Of a DNA stretch of 64,000 bases, positions 22,108 to 32,489 are shown piece after piece. Position 1 is the first letter of the stretch, and each line of letters opens with the position of its first letter. Origin of the DNA: Rhyzopertha dominica. Its lineage: Eukaryota; Arthropoda; Insecta; Coleoptera; Bostrichidae. A model generated the notes under the pieces. The model did no database searches and had not been told where the DNA came from. It saw only the letters and a program-made list of their open reading frames with translations. The stretch is from assembly GCA_025024175.1 (NCBI GenBank), contig QCXZ01000086.1, positions 12,242,245-12,306,244 of the forward strand, in the 5' to 3' direction. Both the position numbers and the translations under genes were made by a program.

Positions 22108-22395
22108 TTATGTTTTTCTAATGTCCTCAAGTTTGAAGTGAGGCGCAGTTGAGAATTTGTTTAGTTTTTTAAGATTTAAAATAAACCTATATTTGCCATC
22201 AAGCTTTTTCCTAAGAAAGTAACTGGAAAGAAATTCATTTTCACAATTTCTAACCTTCTTAGCTGCGCCAGATTTCAAAAGCTCTGATATAATGTTTGTG
22301 TAAAGTTTTTCCTCTTCCCTATTTAGTCTAGATTGTTTCGGTTTTTTATTTTGGTAAGGTGGAGAATTAAAAGGAATTTTATATGCTTTGTCCAC
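22108..22395 (-). pseudogene. DIRS-type reverse transcriptase, amino end only
   Basis: The frame reads IPFNSPPYQNKKPKQSRLNR, then LLKSGAAKKV, FLSSYFLRKKLDGKYRFILN and LKKLNKFSTAPHFKLEDIRK. The GAIxxV...FLSxxFLxxKxDGxxRxILNLKxLN pattern is diagnostic of DIRS/PAT-group RTs, which use a tyrosine recombinase instead of an integrase. Sequence similarity stops at about 22100, before the catalytic YxDD, so RNase H and recombinase are missing. Confidence 0.85.
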
Positions 22396-22404
22396 CGCAA
22401 AATT

Positions 22405-23350
22405 TTAGCACTGCATAGCATAAGCGCCCATGTTTGGTGGAAAAACTTTATTCTCCCGGCGTCTCTTGTTCCAGCGTTCTCCCCGTGGTTTCCTCGGTGA
22501 GTGAGTTTTCCTTGTTACCATTTTCTTGTGATTGGAAGTCGCTTTGCTGCCCCTCCCCTGCTGTCCTGAAAATTTCCACCTGTAATTGCGGGGAGGGCGA
22601 TACGAGTCTTTTGAAGTGGAGGGTGTTGTTGGCTTTAAATCTTTTGCAGAGGATTCTAGCACTTTTGCCACTTTACACTTTTTGCCAGTCTTCCCCAAAT
22701 AACATACCATCCAGATGCTGCAATGCTGCCATTTTCTGTATTTTGGTATTGAAGTGGTGATATAGTACAAATTTTCTGTGACTGGAGATTGTATGATGAA
22801 CGTCACAGAGCATTTTCCCTGCATCCACTAATGGTGATAAATTAGGGTCGGGATTATCAGGGTTGTTGATTTCTAGAAGTTTTGAAAGCGTTGAACCCAG
22901 AGCCGCTATACCTTTCCCACGTGAGTTTTGGAGATCCATCAGAAAAACCTCTTTCTTGATGTCAGAAGTAGAGAGCAGCGGCTGTACTTCCGGATTTAGC
23001 TTGGGACCCAATAAAGTTGGGCAGTTCTTTGGAATCGGCCAAGATTCTAAGAGTTTTGCTTTTGATTCTTTAGGTAATCCTTGAGATATGTAAGTCTTCC
23101 ATCGAGTGGCGAGCTTCTCTGATATGTCCGGTCGAAAGGTGTTATCTACAGAAGGGTCACCTCCTAGAATATTGGATATATCTTCTGCATCTTCCTCCAG
23201 TTCTTCGATAGAATTGCCAGAGGGTTCGGATGAGTCACTCGATGATGAATCCTCGGAATCCGAGCCTAGGACAATAAGCTCGTCAGATAATCGTTTTACC
23301 AGTCGACGAATAAAATATGTAACATTTAAATCGACTGTGTACTAAAAATA
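22405..23350 (-). pseudogene. DIRS-type Gag-like ORF
   Basis: On the minus strand the protein starts in an acidic Ser/Glu-rich segment (about 23320-23160), then DISEKLATRWKTYISQGLPK, WPIPKNCPTLLGPKLNPEVQ and LLSTSDIKKEVF, with a Lys/Arg/Pro-rich tail (RKPRGERWNKRRRENK) near 22450. The PxNC...PKLNPE block is characteristic of DIRS-group ORF1. Frames change near 23050 and 22700. It lies directly upstream of the RT fragment, in the expected order. Confidence 0.8.
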
Positions 23351-23625
23351 ACTCCGCCATAGGCGAAATGTTTGTAAAAACTCGACAAAAAATTATCGGT
23401 GCCAGTTCAGAGGCCCGGCCCGGAGGCAAGGCCGATGCGACATTGCTTGCCTTAACGGGGAAAAAGCTGCGACTGCCGACTAGCATATGCCAAAAGCTAT
23501 GCAGGGTAAGAATGTTTACAAGGTAAACTACCCCAGTCGGCGATTACGAACCAGAGGCTGGTAATCTGTCTTAACGTCCATCACAAAAAAATCTATCCCT
23601 GTTCTGTAAAGGGGAAAAATTAGTA

Positions 23626-23730
23626 TTACTTCCTTGTACATTCTCGTAGTTTGTTCTCCAGTTTGCGGAGTTTCTTCTGGATCTCACATTTAGTAACTCT
23701 AGCTTTTCTTTTCCTAAATTTTCTCATCAT
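23626..23730 (-). CDS. Small basic coiled-coil ORF upstream of DIRS gag
   Basis: A 34-codon frame begins MMRKFRKRKARVTKCEIQKK and continues with a heptad-like LRKLENKLRECTRK. Over one third of the residues are Lys or Arg. It is preceded by an AT-poor, promoter-like stretch including a (CT)n tract. A polypyrimidine run and CAG (about 23600) follow it on the minus strand, so it could be the first exon of the gag transcript. No database family is recognised; it may be chance. Confidence 0.35.
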   Translation of the reverse strand: MMRKFRKRKARVTKCEIQKKLRKLENKLRECTRK

Positions 23731-23819
23731 AGAACGCACAACTACACGCGTACGGCGCAAGAAGTATAATGACGGTACTTGAGCCGCGCGGGGTGGGGTG
23801 GGCCGGCAACTATTCCTTT

Positions 23820-23834
23820 CTCTCTCTCTCTCTA
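23820..23834. repeat. (CT)n microsatellite
   Basis: An interrupted run of CT dinucleotides in the DIRS 5' region. Confidence 0.9.
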
Positions 23835-23899
23835 ACTTGCGCGTATAGCTATAAGAAGTACTACTACATTGTAAACTATTCGGATGTGACCAACCGAAG

Positions 23900-23973
23900 T
23901 ATAATAATTCATATTTAAAGGATAAACAGATTATTATTATTATAAAGGGCTTATTATTTGTAAATATGTAACT
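23900..23973 (-). repeat. 3' LTR fragment of the errantivirus-like provirus
   Basis: On the minus strand it starts AGTTACATATTTACAAATAA after a GGCGGGAG purine-rich stretch and matches the first 71-74 bases of the 5' LTR (32357-32427). The remaining roughly 360 bases are absent at the DIRS boundary. Confidence 0.85.
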
Positions 23974-23993
23974 TCTCCCGCCGAAACCAGGGG

Positions 23994-24093
23994 TTAATGA
24001 AGAGCAATATCTTCAAGGGTAGCTTCATTACCTGGTTTAGGGAATGAACGCTTTGATGGTCGCATTCGCACACGGTATATTGGTATTATATAT
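23994..24093 (-). pseudogene. env: Env cytoplasmic-tail end, beyond the Sola-like insertion
   Basis: Minus frame RVRMRPSKRSFPKPGNEATL then EDIALH and a stop at 23994. It is in frame with the env membrane anchor at 27105 if the 3.0-kb element and one ATAT copy are taken out. This shows the transposon landed within a coding env gene. Confidence 0.8.
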
Positions 24094-27000
24094 CGCTCCG
24101 TTGATGGAAAAGTGACACATTTAAAAATGTCAAGATTTGCAGGAGAACCATTTTTAATATTCGAATAAAATGAAACACCAAATTTTCATAGAAAAATGCT
24201 TATTATTTGAGTGCATTTAATACTTATACCTGCGTTAGGTTGTCCTTTTTGAAACCATGTAGTACAGTTTTAGTATTTAGTTAAATTCACCTCAGTTGTG
24301 TGCTATATATATCACTTATATGTAGTTGTGACACTTTTCTTTAGAAGCAGATGTTATTTTAATAATTTGTAGAATAATTTCTTGTTTTATGAAGACTTTA
24401 TTGACAAACTGTATTTTATATACATACTTATGTATAAAACAGAACACTAGTATTATAAAAAAAAATAAACTAAAAATGAGTTCTTGGTTACAAGTTATTA
24501 TAAAATTCAGTATAACGGGAAGGAATATGTTTAAGCCTCAATAATTCCAATAACCCTCGCTTCTTCTGCTCGGGAATTATTATTTTGTCTTTGTATAGTT
24601 GTTGCAAAGTTAATGTGTTTCCCTTCTTAGTTACTGCTCTAGGTTTTTTTATGTTTACTACGTTATAATCTTCTTGGGCGTAGGACATCTTGTAAAGGAT
24701 TTTAAAAGGATCTTCCTTCTCAATTTTTATTATTCTCATATTAGATATCTTGCTATCTTCATCATTACTCCTGCCGTCTATGTTTCCAATTATTTCATTT
24801 AATTTTTTAAATCAAAAAAGTCTTTGAATGATATTTCCTGCACTTTGTAGGGCCTTCCAGTTTTTTTTGCACTTTTAATTAGAGCGATGTATTCTGTTGG
24901 TGTACAAATTGGTCCTGACTTTAAAGCACGTTTCACCTGGCGCTCAATCACAGAATGTGCAGAATCTCCTTCGTTCTGTGTGTGTCCCATTAAGAGAAAC
25001 TTATGCGTTATAGATTTTATATTTGTGTTCGTCATTAAGGCATAGATATACATTGTCAGAATGTAACGGTTTTTCTGCTGGCCCACACAGTTGTCAGAGT
25101 AGAATACAATTTCAACTGCACCATCAGGATTTGATGTTGATACCTCTTCTATATACTTTAGGAGACAAGAACCAATTTCATTGGCTCCTCTTCGCCCTTG
25201 AGTTTCATCCCATACGTAACAGTAGCACTGGTCCTGGTTTTTTGGTCGCATTTCGTATACTGTAAAATTTAAAACATTCAGCTTTGACTTATAGTAGAAT
25301 GTTGATGTATCTCCCTGAGGACATGGCATAACTGCTTGTAGATCAAAACAAGCTACAACATAATTTTGATCAATTTTTCCTTTATTAGTTTGTTTTTCAA
25401 CACGAGATAATTCTTTTTCGGATAAATGTATTTCATATTCGTCTTTCAAATGCTCTTTATCGGCTTCAGAAGCATTTTCGTAGGTCGCGCAAACTCCACA
25501 TTGATCCTTTTTTGGTTTAAAAAAGGAAATATTGAATTCGTGGTTGAAAATTTGGTGATAAATTAAATATTTTGCGTATGGTGCTTTTTTCTCAATGCAT
25601 TGCTGAACATAGTCTCTATGCAGGTCACGTAAACTCTTTCCACCTTCAATGAATTCACGAGAAGAACGAGCCCTTGTGTAGTGACTCTCAATCCTGGGGA
25701 TGGAGTTAATATGGTTTCGGATTCCTTCTTTTATACCTGCATCAAGTTTTGGATGATTTCCATGCTTTCCTCGTAAATCGTTTGAAATCATTCCGCCAAC
25801 TCCATTCCGTTTCTCAATCACTGTTCTTATTGGTCTGTCTGTAATATCCAGAGTAGATTTGAAAAATATTTTGCAAACGCGAATACGATCTCCGTTAATA
25901 ACAAAATGAAAGGCATTGTTATCGCGTCGTTTGTTTTCATTCCTTCCGAGGATACTGATATTTAGGTTTAATAGAGGACATACATGACGATAAATAGTCT
26001 CGTTGTCTCTGTGAGTTTCCAAGAGCCCAATAATTTTCGAAAATATATTGGCGGGATTCTGCAGAAACTCTTGAATTGCATTTCAGTTTACAGGTATCCC
26101 CGCAGGGAGCTTTCATTTCTCTTGCCTTAATAACTCGTGCTGACTTTGAAGATGACACATATTCTTTTCCTGAATTTCTAGCTATCTTTGCTGAATTTTT
26201 TTTCCAAAGCAACCTATTACATTTGCGTTTCTTGGTTCTCTTTATAGTAATATCATTTTCTGCAATAGCGTTTGTGTTGTCTTGTACAACTGCCATTTCT
26301 ATATTACTTGATAATGTTTCACTTTCACATTCTGATGAGCTTTCACTGTTGGAACTGGAGTAGTCTGGATCTTTATCTGAATCATCAGATCTGTAAAATG
26401 GATCCTCATCATCAGAATCAAACAAACGGTCCTTGTCTAAAGTTTTCCAAAGTAACTAGATTCGATGCAGTATACTCAGTTTCTGAGACAAAGTAATCAG
26501 CATCACCGGCAGTATTACTTTCGGTAACCTGACAACGTGAAACATTATCGTCATTCATTTCTTGGGCTAGCTTCATAATCAATTGAGATCGTTTGGACGT
26601 CATTTTGGCCAAATAACGCTACTTAACCTATAAAAGAGGTTGTCATATTACAAAATTTACTTTGCCAACAGTTGAAGAAAAACGTCACATTTCAAAATTT
26701 GAGGTTATAATATAGTCATAAATAAACCATTTGCTTATAAAAATATGTAGAAAAAAGTCATATTCCAAAAAGTGACGTTTTATCATGTAGGCATTCAAAC
26801 CAAGTTCACTTACCTTTTTAAGCAAAANCGACACAATGCAAATATGACGGTTTTCTTTACACGTTGAACAANGCACAACAGGCCACCTCAAGAACTAACT
26901 CGCAACTGACGGTATTCCATAAAAGGTTATTTCAATTTTGGTATATTCAGAAGTGACACTTCTGCCCTCTAGCGACGAAAGGCAAGAACTACATTTGGGT

Positions 27001-27100
27001 CAATTTTCTGCATAAATGTATTGGTCTTTTGGAATGATTTTGATAAATTAACTCAAAAATGGGTATTTTTGAGTTGTGTCACTTTTCTATTAACGGAGCG
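24094..27100 (-). mobile_element. Sola-like DDE transposon, 3.0 kb, ATAT target duplication
   Basis: The left end CGCTCCGTTGATGGAAAAGT (24094-24113) matches the complement of the right end, CGCTCCGTTAATAGAAAAGT, and similarity continues through GACACA and an A-rich block (about 36 bases in all). ATAT occurs on both flanks (24090-24093, 27101-27104). A single minus-strand transposase-like gene fills the interior. A 4-bp duplication plus a D...D...E protein with Cys motifs is what is described for the Sola superfamily. I assign that by inference, not by similarity search. Confidence 0.8.
24488..26612 (-). pseudogene. DDE-type transposase-like protein with acidic amino end (Sola-like or DUF7869-like)
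   Basis: The protein starts MTSKRSQLIMKLAQEMN near 26603. It has an Asp/Ser/Glu-rich region (DSDDEDPFYRSDDSDKDPDY), a basic patch (RTKKRKCNRLLWKKN) and a Cys segment GDTCKLKCNSRVS. The core follows: KPKKDQCGVCATYENA, ACFDLQAVMPCPQGDTS, YVWDETQGRRGANEIGSCLL, VFYSDNCVGQQKN and GHTQNEGDSAHSVIER. The candidate triad is Asp in CFDLQ, Asp in YSDNC and Glu/Asp in GHTQNEGDSAHSVIE. Three frame changes (near 26440, 25950 and 24805) interrupt about 700 residues; the 407-residue central frame is intact. The same architecture occurs in many uncharacterised arthropod proteins. Function as a transposase is inferred from the TIRs and duplication around it. Confidence 0.8.
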
Positions 27101-27104
27101 ATAT

Positions 27105-28085
27105 GTTTTAAGCAAGTACAGACTGAATATAAAAATCAAAATAAATATTATAATTGTCCATGAGCTTATTGTATGTGTAATTAAGGGTTGTGCTACATCA
27201 AGATCTAAAGGGCGTGCGAGTTGTGATTTTAATTGTTTTAAGTCATCCAAATGTACTTCTTCCAGATCTAACTGACTCGGTTTGTTATTGTTATTGGTAG
27301 AAATTTTTGGTAATTCTACTAGACGATGTGATTGACTGATAATTTCGGATGAATTAAATGCTAAATTATGACCATGAATTTGCAGGATACAATACTTGGG
27401 TAGGCGTATTAGGTAGCTACCTTTAATTTGAAGTTTATTATTAGATTTGTGACATTTCAATTCAGCAATTTCATCCTTGGGTCCAAAATACATTTTTTTC
27501 TCATGTTTTTCAATGTTTGTTTTAATACATTGATCGTTAGTAAATATATAATTATCTTCACTGTTCAAAAATAATTTAGTTGTCGGTATTATTATCTGGG
27601 TAATTAAATTATAGTTTACCGATAACGTATAAGAATAGTACAATGAATATTCAGTTTTGTGGGTTACAGGCACATTTACTAGAAACACAACGCGTGTTCT
27701 AGTGCAGTAAGCTTTTAATTGTATTATCTGTTCAAATGACTGAATATTGTTTATCTCAGGTTTAATAGTATCATATCTATTGCTACTAATTGATTTAATA
27801 ATTCTTTTGTAGTTATTATATTCGGATGCAAAACGTTCAATTTTGAAAATGTTACAGCTGTTAATATTTTATTTAACAAATATGATATATGAGATAAAGT
27901 GTTTATCAAAATTGAGTATGACTCAGCGATTAATAATCCATATTTCAATTTTGTTTCATCTGCCTGTAAGAGATTTAATTTGTTTGTTATGTGTACTTGA
28001 TTTGTTATTACATGTGACACTGAAACATTAAGACGTATCAAAGAGTCAGTTAAGATCCTTAATTTTCCTTTTAAAAGTTCTTGGC
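27105..28085 (-). pseudogene. env: Errantivirus-like Env, carboxyl half with membrane anchor
   Basis: Minus strand. From 28085 the frame has INSLSRGQELLKG, then a helical segment, a Cys- and Asn-containing ectodomain (27150-27700) and one transmembrane segment TISSWTIIIFILIFIFSLYL (about 27120-27180), followed by a short tail interrupted by the Sola-like element. In the family this is the TM-like part of the fusion protein. The furin site and fusion peptide are absent because the internal deletion starts upstream. Frame breaks lie near 27740. Non-functional. Confidence 0.8.
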
Positions 28086-28110
28086 CACGGGATAAACTAT
28101 TAATTGCATT

Positions 28111-29230
28111 TTAAAATCTTACGCCATCTTTTTCTTGTGATGGTAATATGCGACTTAGTGCATCTGCGTTCGTATTTAATTTGCCTTTTTTGTATTGAAT
28201 GTCATAATCAAATTCTGATAATTTTAATCTCCACCTCACTAATTTTGAGTTTGATTCCTTCAAACTAAATAGCCAAGTTAACGGTCTATGGTCTGTATAG
28301 ATAGTGAATTTTCTTCCATATAAGTAAGGTCGGATATATTTTGTTGCCCATACAATTCCCAAAAGTTCTTTTTCGATCGTGCTATATTTTTGCTCTGTTT
28401 AATTTAGCGTACTGTATTTAGCCACTGGTCGATCTCAACCAACATTACCTTGCGATAACACTGCTCCAAGTGCGTAGTTTGACGCATCTGTGGTCAACAC
28501 AAACCGCTTTGTGAAGTCTGGATATTGCAATACATGGTTATTAGTTAAAACGTGTTTAGCTTTTTCGAAAGCAGAAACGTATTCTTTACATAGCTCTACT
28601 TTATTTCCCTTTTTCAGGCATTTCGTTAAAGGTTTCATAATTTTAGCGAAATCTTTAATGAATCGTCTATAATAGCCTAAAAGACCTAAAAATGATTCAA
28701 TTTCTTTTAGTTTTTGAAATAGGAAAGTTGAGTATTGCTTTGATTTTGTCTGGATTTGGTTTTACACCATTGGGAGTTACGATATGACCTAAATAAGTGC
28801 ATGAATTCTGACTTATTCAATTGAATTTTAAATTTTGCTTGCCGTAATTTTTCAAAAACTGTTGTTAATTTTTGTACATGTTCTTGTAGTGATGTACTGT
28901 AAATAATGATATCATTCATATAAACCAAACATTGATAAGTTTGCAGACCTCTCAATATATTGTCCATTACACGCTGAAAAGTAGAAGGGGTGTTTGAAAG
29001 GCCATAGGGCATACGGTTGAATTCATTAAGTTCTTGTTCTGTAGCAAAAGCTGTATTTTCGGAATCATCTGGATTCATTTCAATTTGATGGAATCCAGAA
29101 GCTCGATCTATTGTCGTAAAATATTGGCTTCTTCCTAATTTGTCAAGAATATCGGTAATGTTAGGTAAAGGGTATCTATCGTCAACTGTTTTTTTCATTC
29201 AGTTTACGATAATCAATTACCATTCTCCAC
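28111..29230 (-). pseudogene. pol: Errantivirus-like RT and RNase H
   Basis: RT from about 29230: DDRYPLPNITDILDKLGRSQ, YFTTIDRASGFHQIEM, MPYGLSNTPSTFQRVMDNIL, and at about 28910 LVYMNDIIIYS where the catalytic box should carry two Asp. RNase [18 protein letters not shown] near 28480 and [16 protein letters not shown] near 28290, ending DALSRILPS near 28140. Frame changes occur near 28700 and 28400. Normal pol would continue into an integrase; here it stops and env sequence begins about 25 bases on. The Asn in YMND would by itself be expected to abolish polymerisation. Confidence 0.88.
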
Positions 29231-30200
29231 TTCTTTTTACCCGAGGCATCTGCCTTTTTCGGAACTATCCAGATGGGACTGGACCACGGAGATACTGAAG
29301 GTTTTATAATCCCTTGATCTACCATTGAAGCAATTTGATTTTGGACGTCTTGTTTATGAATAAATGGGTACCTATATGTTTTCGTACGTATTGGCGTTGG
29401 ATCAGTTAATCAAATGTTATGTTTAACTTGGTTTGTAAATGTCAGTGGTATGCCTTCACAATGGAAGATATCGCGATATTCGTAACAAAGAGAGCGAATT
29501 GTTTTTCTTTCTTCTTGATTTAAGTGAGAAAGCCTAAGATTCCTTAGGTTTTCTTTCAGCTTAATATCCTGTTGAAATGTTGCACATTGTAAATTTGGAG
29601 TATCCCAAATTATATCAATTTCGTAAACATCAATTGGTCTGCTTAATTCTAGTTACAATTCTTGATATGTTGGATTTGAAACTGTGGTGCAAGCTTTTCC
29701 ATTATTAACTTTAACTACAGCAGATGGAATGATTAAATTATTGTCAAAACGAATTTGTTCTATATATCCTTCATTAAAATTTTGTGTTACAGGGAGATCA
29801 ACTTTTCTTTCAGATAGCGGTTCTAGCGTCACGTGAAATATAAACACATAAATCGGAATGGTTGCATTTCTTGTCTCTAATACTTCTTTTCCAATATTTA
29901 CGCTGGCATTTAATTTTTTTTAGTAAATCTAAGCCAATTAATTCATCGAATTTTTAAACTCAAATACGTAAAATTTATGCTTTTCTTTTGAATTAAAATT
30001 GGGGGTGACGGTAAAGTTACACTATATTTGTGGTTTGTTGTTTGATGTGCAGTACTTACTTCAAATGGGTCGTGTTGAACTGAACGTACTTTAAAAATTG
30101 CTTCCTACCCAATCTTGGACTTATAATAAACGTTTTTGTCGAACCATAAATTTAGCGTTTAATTTTGGAATTACAATGTACGGTAGATTTGTGTCAGTCT
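29231..30200 (-). pseudogene. pol: Errantivirus-like protease and protease-RT linker
   Basis: LPYIVIPKLNAKF near 30150 is the usual lead-in to the aspartic protease. It is followed by GSTKTFI with the preceding active-site Asp-Thr missing, apparently through a small deletion. Several stops follow. The linker frame 29653-29847 (LEPLSERKVDLPVTQNF) and the RT lead-in ([23 protein letters not shown] words near 29240) are recognisable. Confidence 0.65.
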
Positions 30201-30218
30201 CAGTGTTTAAATTTATTA

Positions 30219-31597
30219 TCATTGTTGGGGGCGAACAAGGCCTGGCTGTAACAAATTTTCCTGATTTAGCATAGTATTTTCTTGGTCAGCCAGTTGTTCG
30301 TTTTGCATTTCTTGCATAGCTAACTGTTGATGAAATNCATCGGGAATCTGTGCTTCCTCTGGTATTTCTTGTGGCATAGGGGGAAATTCTGGATACTCTG
30401 TATCTATGGACGCTGGTCTAACCGCTTCGACTTTTTCGTCCTCAGATGGATCCCAAATTAAATAATTTTGTGACTCATTAGCGTTATTAGTATTTTGATA
30501 ATATAATTCTTCGAACGTGAAATTTGGTTTTTGTGTAGTATTTGGCTTAACAGACGGTGGTATTCGTCTGGTGTTACCTGAAGATGTGTCCATTGGCGTG
30601 GGTTTAAAAAAACTGTGATGTGGGCGTGTTGGAAAAACATTTTTTGGTTGCCATTGTGGCTTGAAATTTGGCTGTTGAAATCTCTGTTGAGATTTCCCTT
30701 GTGAAAAATACATCGGCTGATTAGTGGGTGGTAGAAATACTGGTTGCGATTTTGGAAAGCTNTTTATATACGGATTTCGCCAATTTACAGAAAATCTGTT
30801 ATAAATAGGCGTTATTCTTTGATTAAATTGTCCAATATTTTGAGGCAACGGATTTCGAATTAGCCTTGGTTTTTGATTATTTGACTGATTTATACCATGA
30901 TTTCCAGCATAGTTGAAATTTTCTTCTTTAAGCACGATTGACATTGCTTTTTCCAATGTTTTTGGTTTTTGTAACCTCACGGCTAAGCCTAGATTACCAG
31001 TAAGTCCCGTTAAAAATGCATCTAGTGCACATTGATCGTATATTTAGGTTTTGATAATTTTCGTTTGTTCATTTGGTTCTGTCATTTTTATACATGATAA
31101 AAGGAGACTCCGTACGTCTTGACACCTCATACCAAAGTGATAAGCAGTTTCATTACGCACAGGCTTTACAGACATTAAATCTCTTAACAGTTCTCATCTC
31201 TTTGATCACCGAAAAATTGAATTAATAATTTACGAATATTTGGCCATGTGTCAGCATCGTTTCTGTTACCGATTAGAGTTGCTGCACGACCTGTTAATTT
31301 TGACAATATTGCTCTTAAGAGAAAACTATTTACAGGGTTATTTAAATTTATCAAGTCAGCGAAACTCATCAAGTAGTCGCAACTTGAGATAAACAACGAT
31401 AATGTAGCAGGTTCTCCGTCGTATACGGGAACTGCTTGCAAGTGCATTTTATCGAAAGCCATATTTACAAAGCTATTATTACGAGTACTATTCAAAATAT
31501 CACTGGAACTATTACTATTTGTCGTATTATTTATTATTTCTATTAAATCGTTTTGTAACGTGTTATAAATATTGATATTTGATTCTTCTCTTGACAT
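30219..31597 (-). pseudogene. gag: Errantivirus-like Gag
   Basis: The start MSREESNINIYNTLQND is at 31597. Capsid words are VPVYDGEPATLSLFISSCDY and NSFLLRAILSKLTGRAATLI. After a frame change near 31184 and a stop near 31050, the frame 30219-30980 holds a Gln/Asn/Pro/Phe-rich nucleocapsid-like region (QKPRLIRNPLPQNIGQF, PQNIG/FQQPNFKPQWQ words) and an acidic tail. No CCHC knuckle is seen, as in other errantivirus Gags, which use basic or low-complexity regions instead. Two ambiguous bases lie inside. Confidence 0.8.
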
Positions 31598-31680
31598 TAA
31601 AAATTAATAAACAGTGAAAATTTTATATTCACTTACGATTTTCGTTTCGTTACTATTCTTAATTCTAACGGGGACCCTTC

Positions 31681-31888
31681 ATCAATGCTTGTCCTCCGGA
31701 TTCTAGGCTAGGTTGGTCTGTCGGCGATGCTTGTCCTCTGGACCTGGGAGACCTTCGGCGATGCTTGTCCTCCGGTGTGGGGATGATCCTCCGGCGATGC
31801 TTCTCCTATGGATCTTGCTAGGGATTGGCCCTCGGCGATGATTGTCCTGCGGCCTGGTGGCGACCTCTGGACGATGCCTGTCCTCCGG
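31681..31888 (-). repeat. Six leader repeats, core GGCGATGCTTGTCCTCCGG
   Basis: Imperfect copies on the plus strand at 31681, 31722, 31756, 31792, 31833 and about 31868, spaced 34-41 bases. The most conserved part is CGATGCTTGTCC. They lie in the untranslated leader between the primer site and gag. Drosophila gypsy carries an array of insulator-protein sites at the equivalent place, so a regulatory role is an attractive inference; the motif itself is different. Confidence 0.75.
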
Positions 31889-31967
31889 GTCTGGAGCCGT
31901 GAATTGCCAATAGACGGTTGAAACCGAAGACTTTAAAGACGATTTTTGTTCTTCTGGGCCTCTGGCA

Positions 31968-31985
31968 ATCCTACTGACTGCGCCA
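31968..31985 (-). other. Primer-binding site, TGGCGCAGTCAGTAGGAT
   Basis: Follows the 5' LTR on the minus strand. The 18 bases match the tRNA-Ser-type primer site used by 17.6, 297 and gypsy elements (TGGCGCAGTCGGTAGGAT) except for one base. Confidence 0.85.
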
Positions 31986-31987
31986 GT

Positions 31988-32427
31988 TCGAGTTGAAACA
32001 ACTTGCTTTTTTAAAACAATTTATTTTACTCAAAACTTTAACACGAACAATTACACTTTTACAATAACTTGATATGCACTCAAGAGCTTGTTAGTATAAG
32101 AGTTATATATGTTGAAAACCATAGGCTTATATACTATTGGTTAGTGCTGAATAATCATATTATTACATAGGCAACTGATTAATAGAATGTTGTAGAATCT
32201 AAACTACGTATAATATATTATAGCCCTTACAACTACCTATTGTTGCAATTTATAAACAATAGTCCATTTTTATAGCTTTAAATTACATTTTGCTAACACT
32301 AATGTAGTGTAGCAATTACGCATTAATATTGAATCATAAATAGGATGTTATTGGAATATAATAATTCATATTTAAAGTATAAACAGATTATTATTATATA
32401 GGGCTTATTATTTGTAAATATGGGACT
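31988..32427 (-). repeat. 5' LTR of the errantivirus-like provirus
   Basis: On the minus strand it begins AGTCCCATATTTACAAATAA and ends about four bases before the primer site. It carries TATATAAG-like sequence near 32130 and several AATAAA-like words. It is about 440 bases. The start matches the 3' LTR fragment except for a few changes. The upstream flank is DNA joined to a Penelope-like fragment. Confidence 0.8.
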
Positions 32428-32489
32428 GGCCGTCCTTTTGATTACTTTGACTTGAGCCGGAGGAACAAGAATGCTGACCAGGGGCGCCA

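Larger units (their letters stand above)
23900..32427 (-). mobile_element. Errantivirus-like (17.6/gypsy group) provirus, internally deleted
   Basis: Minus-strand order is 5' LTR (31988-32427), tRNA-Ser-type primer site, leader with tandem repeats, gag, protease, RT, RNase H, env, purine tract and 3' LTR fragment (23900-23973). Integrase and the amino half of env are missing, with RNase H joined to mid-env near 28100. A Sola-like transposon (24094-27100) splits the env tail. The 3' LTR is cut to 74 bases where it meets DIRS sequence. The primer site, LTR start (AGTTACATATTTACA) and env all fit the errantivirus lineage. It is defective in every function described below. Confidence 0.88.

Noticed and set aside
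22434..22760. 108-codon plus-strand ORF
   Set aside because: Antisense shadow of the DIRS gag.
31681..31888. Regular repeat array resembling a CRISPR array
   Set aside because: Repeats are degenerate, spacing varies, the genome is eukaryotic and the array lies in a retroelement leader.
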